Assembly (NCBI RefSeq): GCF_004341515.1
Contig: NZ_SLZF01000009.1
Location: forward strand, 248,001-312,000
From: Allobosea sp. BK604
GTDB taxonomy: Bacteria > Pseudomonadota > Alphaproteobacteria > Rhizobiales > Beijerinckiaceae
Length of the DNA: 64,000 nucleotides
Direction: 5' to 3'
Of this stretch, positions 58,312-64,000 are shown in pieces. How positions within the stretch are numbered: the stretch's first letter is position 1; the number at the start of each line of letters is the position of its first letter. The position numbers and the translations under genes are program-made. The notes under the pieces are model-generated. The model worked only from the letters and a program-made list of their open reading frames with translations, had not been told where the DNA came from and did not search any database.

Positions 58312-59946
58312 TCAGGGCGCGAGCCACATCGTCTGGTAGAGCCAGACCATGGTGCCCTCGCGCTTGATGCCCTGGACCTTCTTCGAGGCGATCTCCGCCG
58401 TCGGGCTCCAGTAGAGCGGCGTCTGGTAGGTATTGTCCAGGAGCTGCTGCAGGATCGTTCCGTAGAGCGCCTTGCGCTTGTCCCAGTCGAGCTCGACCCG
58501 CGCCTTGTCGACCATGTCGAAGACGGCGTCGTTCTTGAAGCCGCTATAGTTGTTGGCGGCCTTGCGGCTGTAATTGTTCGCGTAGAACTGGTCCGGATCG
58601 GGCCGCTGCAGCGCATCCTGCGAGATGCTGAAGTCGTAGTTATAGGCGAAGATCTTCTGGATCCAGGACTGGCGCTCCAGAACCTCGACCTTGATCTCGA
58701 CTCCGACATCCTTGAGCATCGCCTGCACCAGCTGGGCGATCTGGATGTCGTAGTCGCGCTGGATCACCGAGAGCGTCAGCGGCTCCTTCGGCGCGAGCTT
58801 GGCGAGCTGCTCGCGGGCCTTGGCACGGTCGAAGCCGTGGCCCTTCAGGCTGGCATCATACATGCGGCTTCCCGGCGGCTCGACGCCGACCAGCGCGATG
58901 CCGGTGCCGGGCGAGAGGGCGTTCGCCATGGCGGCGCGGTTGATCGCCAGGGCGACGGCCTGGCGCAGCTCGATATTGTCGAAGGGCGGCCGCGTGACGT
59001 TGAAGTTCAGGAAGCGGCTGACGCCGAGGCGGGCATCGTCGAGGACCACGAGATTGGCGTCGCTCTTGACCTGGACGATCGAGCGCGGCGCCACCGCATC
59101 GGTCAGGCTGGCCGCGCCCGAGCGCAGCTGGATGAGCCGGATCGACTCGCTGGGATTGACCAGCAGCTTCACGCCGTCGAGATAGGGCAGCGGCTTGCCG
59201 TCGGGCGCCTTCTGCCAGTATCCGTCGAAGCGCTTGGCGACGATCTCGTTATTGGTGCGCGAGACGATGACGAAGGGCCCGGTGCCGACCGGCCGCCGCC
59301 CGAATTCCTCGCCGCGTTCCTTCAGCGCCGTGGGCGACAGGATCGAGCCCGGCTCCGCCGCCATCATCGAGAGGAACGGCGCGTTGGGCTGCTCGAGCCT
59401 GACGCGGACCGTGTAGTCGTCGACCAGCTCGACCGCGCGCATATCGGCGACATAGGTCTTGAGCGGCACGTTCCAGGCCGGATCGAGCAAGCGGTCGAGG
59501 TTGAACTTGACGGCCGCGGCGTTCAACGGCGTGCCGTCCTGGAACGAGATGCCCTGGCGGATCTTGAACAGGATGGTCTTGCCGCCATCGGCATATTCCC
59601 AGCTTTCGGCCAGGTTCGGGACCAGGTCACCCTTGGCGTCGAGCAGCAGCAGGCTCTCCGCATAGAGGTTGAACACCTTGCGGTCGATGCTGACGCTGTT
59701 GCCGAACAGCGGATCGAGGCTCTTCACGTCGCGCTCGACCATGATGTTCAGCGTGCCGCCCCGGACGGGCGTATCCGCCGCGCGGGCGGGCGACAGGCAG
59801 GCCAGGATCAGCGACGCGGCCGCGAAGCCCTTGAGGGCCCGCCCCGCGATCGCGCCCAGCGCAGGTCGCGCGCCGACTGCTCCTCCTGCATCCGCGTGTC
59901 CGGCATACGCCTGCCCTCCTGCCGATCGGTCCGATCCGTAGGTCAT
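58312..59946 (-). CDS. Peptide-type ABC transporter substrate-binding protein (DppA-like)
   Basis: This is a 544-residue periplasmic protein of SBP family 5. ATG 59946 follows GGGGGA. A long N-terminus of about 57 residues ends with a hydrophobic signal (A-A-S-L-I-L-A-C-L-S-P-A-R-A). The mature start G-G-T-L-N-I-M-V-E-R-D and D-P-L-F-G-N-S are typical. It faces the transporter operon convergently and reads away from the amidohydrolase genes; two copies of the 17-bp operator lie before its start. It probably delivers the island's substrate to the permease. Confidence 0.92.
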   Translation of the reverse strand: MTYGSDRSAGGQAYAGHADAGGAVGARPALGAIAGRALKGFAAASLILACLSPARAADTPVRGGTLNIMVERDVKSLDPLFGNSVSIDRKVFNLYAESLLLLDAKGDLVPNLAESWEYADGGKTILFKIRQGISFQDGTPLNAAAVKFNLDRLLDPAWNVPLKTYVADMRAVELVDDYTVRVRLEQPNAPFLSMMAAEPGSILSPTALKERGEEFGRRPVGTGPFVIVSRTNNEIVAKRFDGYWQKAPDGKPLPYLDGVKLLVNPSESIRLIQLRSGAASLTDAVAPRSIVQVKSDANLVVLDDARLGVSRFLNFNVTRPPFDNIELRQAVALAINRAAMANALSPGTGIALVGVEPPGSRMYDASLKGHGFDRAKAREQLAKLAPKEPLTLSVIQRDYDIQIAQLVQAMLKDVGVEIKVEVLERQSWIQKIFAYNYDFSISQDALQRPDPDQFYANNYSRKAANNYSGFKNDAVFDMVDKARVELDWDKRKALYGTILQQLLDNTYQTPLYWSPTAEIASKKVQGIKREGTMVWLYQTMWLAP

Positions 59947-59972
59947 CGCAAGTCCCCCTTCCGATTTTGCGG

Positions 59973-59989
59973 TTGTCGATTTTATGCAG
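59973..59989 (+). promoter_or_regulatory. 17-bp operator candidate, copy 2
   Basis: TTGTCGATTTTATGCAG lies 27 bases before copy 3 in the divergent region between the binding-protein and amidohydrolase genes. It matches the consensus in the left half and is weaker in the right half. Confidence 0.6.
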
Positions 59990-59999
59990 TTGTTGTGTA

Positions 60000-60016
60000 T
60001 TGTCGATTTTATACAG
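60000..60016 (+). promoter_or_regulatory. 17-bp operator candidate, copy 3
   Basis: TTGTCGATTTTATACAG matches 15 of 17 bases of the reverse complement of the 53027 site. The pair of sites in this region, centres 27 bases apart, suggests cooperative binding. Confidence 0.7.
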
Positions 60017-60193
60017 TCCGGGTAATCAGGGTCAACGTACTCCGGCGATGCTGCCGACGATTCCGCGCAATTTCGCAGGCAGCCGCCTGCCTTCGCGGCA
60101 CGTCAGCGTCGATCGTCGAGAACGGGATGGGGGCGGCCGGCTTCAGCGGTGGCCGCATGGGGGAGATCGATACGCGATGGGTTGCACGACGCC

Positions 60194-61273
60194 ATGAGCC
60201 TCATTCCTCCGAGCCTCATCCCTCCAGGCGCGATCGATTGCGACGTGCATCCGGCGGTGCCGGACCTGCGGGCGCTGTTTCCCTATCTCAACAATCACTG
60301 GCGCGATCAGGTCGTCCAGCGCGGCATGGGCGATCTCGAGACGATCAGCTACCCGCCGAATGCCCCGCTCTCGGCCCGCAGCGACTGGCGCCCGGCCAGC
60401 GGCAAACCCGCGTCAAGCGTCGCGCAGATGCGCGAGCATATCCTCGATCCCTGGCAGATCCGCACCGCGATCCTGAACCCGCTCTACGGCGTCCACCTGC
60501 TGTTCAGCGAGGATATGGCGGCCGCCTTCACCAGCGCGCTGAACGACTGGGTCCGGCATGAATGGCTCGACCGGGACGAGCGGCTGCGCGCCTCCATCGT
60601 CGTGCCCTTGCAGAATGTCGACATGGCCGTCGCCGAGATCGAGCGCTGCGCCAGCGACCGGCGTTTCGTGCAGGTGCTGGTGATGGCCCTGGGCGAGACC
60701 CCGCTGGGACGGCGGCATTTCTGGCCTATCTATGCCGCCGCCGCCCGCCATGGCCTGCCGCTCGGCATCCATCCCGGCAGCAGCTATCGCCATCCGGTGA
60801 CGCCGACCGGCTGGCCGTCCTATTTCACCGAGGATTATGCGGCACAATCGCTCGCCCTGCAGAACCAGCTCACCAGCCTGATCACCGAGGGGGTCTTCCA
60901 GAAATTCCCGGACCTGACGGTCGTCCTGCTCGAATCCGGCTTCACCTGGCTGCCGGGCTATCTCTGGCGCTTGACGAAATTCTGGCGCGGCCTGCGCCTG
61001 GAGGTGCCCTGGGTCAACGTCTCGCCGACGGAGCTCGTGCGCGAACGGGTCCGCTTCACGCTCCAGCCCCTGGACGCGCCGCCCACCGCCGCCGATCTCG
61101 AGGCGCTGCTGCGCCATGTCGACAGCGACAAGATGCTGCTCTTCTCCAGCGACTATCCGCATTGGCAGTTCGACGGCGACGAGGCGATCCCGGCGGGCTT
61201 GCCGGCGCAGTCGCTGCAGCGGATCCTCGTCGACAATCCCATGGATACCTATCCGCGCCTCGGGGAGCCATGA
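60194..61273 (+). CDS. Amidohydrolase family 2 protein (ACMSD-like), first of tandem pair
   Basis: This is a 359-residue metal-dependent hydrolase or decarboxylase of the TIM-barrel amidohydrolase_2 family. The N-terminal metal motif is C-D-V-H-P, a barrel His is in G-I-H-P-G-S-S, and the C-terminal Asp is in S-S-D-Y-P-H-W. In ACMSD-type enzymes these positions bind the metal. ATG 60194 begins M-S-L-I-P-P. It is followed by a paralogue after a 1-base gap. Substrate unknown; family members act on aromatic or muconate-type acids and on amides. Confidence 0.85.
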   Translation: MSLIPPSLIPPGAIDCDVHPAVPDLRALFPYLNNHWRDQVVQRGMGDLETISYPPNAPLSARSDWRPASGKPASSVAQMREHILDPWQIRTAILNPLYGVHLLFSEDMAAAFTSALNDWVRHEWLDRDERLRASIVVPLQNVDMAVAEIERCASDRRFVQVLVMALGETPLGRRHFWPIYAAAARHGLPLGIHPGSSYRHPVTPTGWPSYFTEDYAAQSLALQNQLTSLITEGVFQKFPDLTVVLLESGFTWLPGYLWRLTKFWRGLRLEVPWVNVSPTELVRERVRFTLQPLDAPPTAADLEALLRHVDSDKMLLFSSDYPHWQFDGDEAIPAGLPAQSLQRILVDNPMDTYPRLGEP

Positions 61274-61274
61274 C

Positions 61275-62372
61275 ATGAACGCCCAGAACCCCAGCGCCGT
61301 GCAGAAGCCGCAGGCGGCGATGATCGCCGATTGCGACATCCACCCGATCTGGAACAAGCCCAAGGATCTCTACCCCTACCTGTCGCGGCGCTGGCAGGAG
61401 CATATCGAGACCTTCGGGCTGAGCCATCGCCATGGCTGGCAGACCGGCACGCCCTACCCCAAGGGCAATGCCTCGGGCTATCGCAACGATGCCTGGCCGG
61501 AGGATGGCGGCAAGCCGGGGAGCGACTTCAACCTGCTGAAGCGCGACCTGCTGGATGCCAACAATATCGAGCTCGGCATCCTCAACGCAACCGGAGCCAA
61601 CGGCCAGGGCTTCCAGAACCTCGAATGCGCAGCGGCCTATTGCACGGCGGTCAATGACTGGCTGATCGAGGAATGGACCGCGAAGGATCCGCGGCTCAAG
61701 GCCTCGATCATCGTCTCCTATGAGGATGCGCCGGCAGCCGTCGCCGAGATCGAGCGGCGGGCCGGCGACGAGCGCTTCGCCCAGGTGATGCTGCTCAGCC
61801 GGACCGCCGAACCGCTGGGACGGCGGCGCTACTGGCCGATCTACGAGGCGGCCGAGCGCCACGGCCTGCCGATCGGCATCCATGCCTTCGGCTTCGGCGG
61901 CTATCCGATCACCGGCGGCGGCTGGCCGTCCTACTATATCGAGGAGATGGTCGGGCACTCCCCGGCCTGCCAGGCGCTGCTGACCAGCCTGATCGTCGAA
62001 GGCGTCTTCGCCCGGTTCCCGAAGCTGCGCGTCGTGCTGATCGAGGCCGGCTTCGCCTGGCTCCCGGCGCTCGGCTGGCGCCTCGACAAGCTCTGGAAGA
62101 CGCTGAAGGCGGAGACGCCGGCGCTGACCCGGAAGCCGTCCGAATACATCCGCGACCATATCTGGATCACCAGCCAGCCGATGGAGGAGCCGCAGCCGCG
62201 CGAGCAGCTCCTCGACACGATGGACTGGATCGGCTGGGACCGGCTGCTCTTCGCCACCGACTATCCGCACTGGGACTATGACGACCCGGCGCATTCGCTG
62301 GCGCTGAGGATCTCGGACGAGAACCGCCGCAACTTCTTCCGCAACAACGCGCGCGAGGTCTATGGTCGATGA
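61275..62372 (+). CDS. Amidohydrolase family 2 protein (ACMSD-like), second of tandem pair
   Basis: This is a 365-residue paralogue of the preceding protein; it keeps C-D-I-H-P, G-I-H-A-F and A-T-D-Y-P-H-W-D, and shares the P-L-G-R-R-x-Y-W-P-I-Y block with it. A tandem pair may form a heteromer or act on two successive intermediates. It overlaps the following Rieske gene by 4 bases (ATGA), so the ferredoxin is made in step with it. Confidence 0.85.
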   Translation: MNAQNPSAVQKPQAAMIADCDIHPIWNKPKDLYPYLSRRWQEHIETFGLSHRHGWQTGTPYPKGNASGYRNDAWPEDGGKPGSDFNLLKRDLLDANNIELGILNATGANGQGFQNLECAAAYCTAVNDWLIEEWTAKDPRLKASIIVSYEDAPAAVAEIERRAGDERFAQVMLLSRTAEPLGRRRYWPIYEAAERHGLPIGIHAFGFGGYPITGGGWPSYYIEEMVGHSPACQALLTSLIVEGVFARFPKLRVVLIEAGFAWLPALGWRLDKLWKTLKAETPALTRKPSEYIRDHIWITSQPMEEPQPREQLLDTMDWIGWDRLLFATDYPHWDYDDPAHSLALRISDENRRNFFRNNAREVYGR

Positions 62373-62782
62373 GCCGGCACGTCGTTTCGTCGGTCGATGA
62401 TTTTCCTCCGGGGACGCGCAGGCTGATCACCGTCAAGGGCAGGCCGATCGTCGTCTTCAATATCGAGGGCGAGTATTTCGCGCTGCTCAATCGCTGCCCG
62501 CACCAGCAGGCGAGCCTGTTCCACGGCACCCTCACCGGGCTCGTGGCCTCCTCGGAGCCCGGCTGCTACAAGTTCGAGCGCGAGGGCGAGATCCTGCGCT
62601 GCCCCTGGCATGGCTGGGAGTTCGACATTCGAACCGGCCAGTCCTATTGCGACCCCTCGAAGATCCAGGCCAAGAGCTACAAGATCGAGATCGAGGACGG
62701 CGCCAGCGTGGTCAAGGGGCCGTATATCGCCGAGACATTCTCGATCGTCGTCGAAGAGAACTACGTCGTTCTCGAACTTTGA
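62369..62782 (+). CDS. Rieske [2Fe-2S] protein
   Basis: This is a 137-residue Rieske protein. Cluster ligands are C-P-H (about residue 43) and C-P-W-H (about residue 73), followed by G-W-E-F-D-I-R-T-G. It is longer than the ferredoxin at 52615, with an insert between the two ligand pairs. It may be a ferredoxin or a subunit of the amidohydrolase-linked enzyme. It is translationally coupled to the second amidohydrolase gene. Confidence 0.88.
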   Translation: MSRHVVSSVDDFPPGTRRLITVKGRPIVVFNIEGEYFALLNRCPHQQASLFHGTLTGLVASSEPGCYKFEREGEILRCPWHGWEFDIRTGQSYCDPSKIQAKSYKIEIEDGASVVKGPYIAETFSIVVEENYVVLEL

Positions 62783-62812
62783 GCGCTCCGCGAGCCAGGC
62801 TCAGCGTTGGCT

Positions 62813-62865
62813 CGAGCATTTTCGAGCGAATTGGATCCCGGTTCGCGTGAAGAAAATGCGCCAGT
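62813..62865 (+). repeat. Family A dispersed repeat, copy 6 (left part)
   Basis: CGAGCATTTTCGAGCGAATT leads to GGTTCGCGTGAAGAAAATG and CGCCAGTACTCC. The right arm is missing. Confidence 0.85.
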
Positions 62866-62942
62866 ACTCCAGCACCCGACCTAGGTAGCCCAATTGAGCC
62901 GGTCATCGGGACGTCATCGACGTCCCGGAGGCCGATCCATTA

Positions 62943-63044
62943 GAGCATTTTCGAGCGAAGTGGGTACCGGTTCGCGTGAAGAAAATGCGTTAAAACAAAG
63001 GGATAGAGCATCTCCGCGATTCGGAGAAACGCGGAAATGCTCTA
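62943..63044 (+). repeat. Family A dispersed palindromic repeat, copy 7
   Basis: A full-length copy runs from AGAGCATTTTCGAGCGAAG to ACGCGGAAATGCTCTAG. Its right end touches the stop codon of the GNAT gene on the other strand. Confidence 0.9.
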
Positions 63045-63638
63045 GCTTGTGGCGTGCCGCGGCGGGCGCAGCATCGGCGTCAGGACCGGCGACGATCCAG
63101 CCTGGATGGTTCCGAGGATCTCGAACCCGTGCCGCTGGTAGAGCGGGATGTTCCGTGGGTTCGAGGATTCCAGATAGGCTGCGGCGCCGTCGCGGTCGCA
63201 GCGCGCGAGCGCGTGGCGCATGAGCGCGCTGCCGATGCCCTGGCCCTGCCGCGTCGGATCGGTGCCGATCAGCGGCAGATACCAATGCGGCGCCTCAGGA
63301 TGATAGCGCGCCATGCCATCGAATATCGCCTCGACCTCGGACAGGATCGCCGGATCGGCATTGTCCCGGATGAGGCGAGCGAGCGTCTCGGTGTCGGGCT
63401 CCACGCCGGGCGGCAGCCACATCGCCGCGCCGCCGAAATCCTCGCTGACATCGGCGCTGTCGCTGTCATAGGCGGCGGCGCCGAAGGCGCAGATCAGCGC
63501 GGGCATCACGGCGAGATAGGTCTTCGCGCCCCGCAATGACCAGCGCGCCATCGGATCGGTCGCGAAGGCAAGCGCGATGACCGCGGACACGGCGCCCTCC
63601 TCGTCGCGGGATGCGGCGCGCACGGCAATCGATGTCAT
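63042..63638 (-). CDS. GNAT-family N-acetyltransferase
   Basis: This is a 198-residue acetyltransferase. The acetyl-CoA motif A is R-Q-G-Q-G-I-G-S-A-L-M at about residue 135, after the beta-4 strand W-Y-L-P-L-I-G-T-D. The C-terminal Y-Q-R-H-G-F is the usual motif B ending. ATG 63638 was chosen (M-T-S-I-A-V); an upstream start would add 41 poorly folded residues. Its target is unknown. A family A repeat abuts its 3' end. Confidence 0.88.
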   Translation of the reverse strand: MTSIAVRAASRDEEGAVSAVIALAFATDPMARWSLRGAKTYLAVMPALICAFGAAAYDSDSADVSEDFGGAAMWLPPGVEPDTETLARLIRDNADPAILSEVEAIFDGMARYHPEAPHWYLPLIGTDPTRQGQGIGSALMRHALARCDRDGAAAYLESSNPRNIPLYQRHGFEILGTIQAGSSPVLTPMLRPPRHATS

Positions 63639-63660
63639 GAGGTCACCGGGACCGGCCCGA

Positions 63661-63999
63661 TCATTCGAATTCCTGTCCAATGATATGGGTGATGCGCCGG
63701 GTCGGCGGCTGGACCATGCTGACGCCCTCGCCTGTCGCGGCGGCGCGGAGATCACCGCCAATCCGGATGGCGTTCAAAGAGCTCGCCGACAAAGTCCGCC
63801 CAAGGCTTGCACTGGGATAGGACATCGGCACGAGCGAGACCTCGTCCATGCGCTCGTGCGAGAGCGCGCACCCCAAATGGTCGGGTGCCGCCAAAGCGAC
63901 GGCTGTCGTCGCTGTTCCTGGGGCTCGGGGATCAAGCGCAGCCCGGTCGGACGGAGCCGAGGCAAAGCTGGTCTGAGCGGCGAGAACGATGGCCCCAAC
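63661..63999 (-). CDS. Putative secreted protein, 5' end beyond the window
   Basis: An open frame enters from the right edge with no stop up to 63661 (112 codons visible). The edge part reads G-A-I-V-L-A-A-Q-T-S-F-A-S-A, which looks like a signal peptide end. A Ser/Ala-rich region and V-P-M-S-Y-P-S-A-S-L-G-R-T-L follow, then a tail ending T-H-I-I-G-Q-E-F-E. It starts upstream of the GNAT gene on the same strand with a 22-base gap. No family recognised. Confidence 0.45.
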   Translation of the reverse strand, partial: VGAIVLAAQTSFASAPSDRAALDPRAPGTATTAVALAAPDHLGCALSHERMDEVSLVPMSYPSASLGRTLSASSLNAIRIGGDLRAAATGEGVSMVQPPTRRITHIIGQEFE

Positions 64000-64000
64000 G

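Overview
The window is high-GC, densely packed chromosomal DNA of an alphaproteobacterium, most likely a member of the Hyphomicrobiales (Rhizobiales) such as Bosea or a close relative. This is inferred from the mix of Liv-, TRAP-, Bug- and Dpp-type uptake systems, CaiB and crotonase enzymes, a CsgH-type curli locus, and a dispersed ~100-bp palindromic repeat of a kind I associate with that order. No rRNA, tRNA, CRISPR array, transposase or phage structural gene was seen.

Layout: (1) 0.4-5.4 kb is a curli amyloid locus with a 20-repeat curlin, CsgH, a CsgB-like nucleator, a short CsgF, CsgG, an oppositely oriented small lipoprotein and a three-repeat curlin. (2) 5.4-6.7 kb holds a compact three-gene unit resembling HigB/HigA toxin-antitoxin plus a DUF6941-like protein, followed by ~0.6 kb of apparently decayed DNA. 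(3) 7.3-17.2 kb holds a Liv branched-chain amino acid type ABC transporter, an ArgE-like deacylase, a LysR regulator, and a DUF1028 / RidA / flavin monooxygenase operon. (4) 17.4-19.6 kb holds an acid phosphatase and an EamA exporter. (5) 19.7-27.8 kb is a TRAP transporter, an IclR regulator, a solute-binding-like protein without signal peptide, two CaiB-type CoA transferases and an enoyl-CoA hydratase, consistent with uptake and CoA-dependent breakdown of a carboxylate. (6) 28-37.6 kb is a run of single genes: FAD oxidase, potassium channel with zinc ribbon, methyltransferase, lipid kinase, Bug binding protein, class II aldolase, LysR, alpha/beta hydrolase and thioesterase.

(7) 37.7-51.7 kb is a second catabolic island: an iron/polyamine-type ABC transporter, two crotonases, a saccharopine-dehydrogenase-like protein, an acyl-CoA ligase, a three-subunit HcnABC/opine-oxidase-like flavoenzyme, a SucCD-like CoA ligase and an IclR regulator. 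Three promoter regions of this island carry the same 15-bp sequence TATCTCTATGCGATA, so they probably form one regulon. (8) 52.6-62.8 kb is a third island: a peptide-type ABC transporter, a ferredoxin reductase, two Rieske ferredoxins and two tandem ACMSD-type amidohydrolases. Its two divergent promoter regions share a different 17-bp near-palindrome, so the two halves are probably co-regulated. The island supplies an electron-transfer chain but no terminal oxygenase within the window. (9) The right edge has a GNAT acetyltransferase and the tail of a secreted protein running off the end.

The best candidates for something undescribed are the two operator-defined catabolic regulons, the chain of overlapping 7-codon micro-ORFs in front of an ABC ATPase gene, a repeat element that has become the N-terminus of a flavoenzyme, and the HigBA-DUF6941-like triad.
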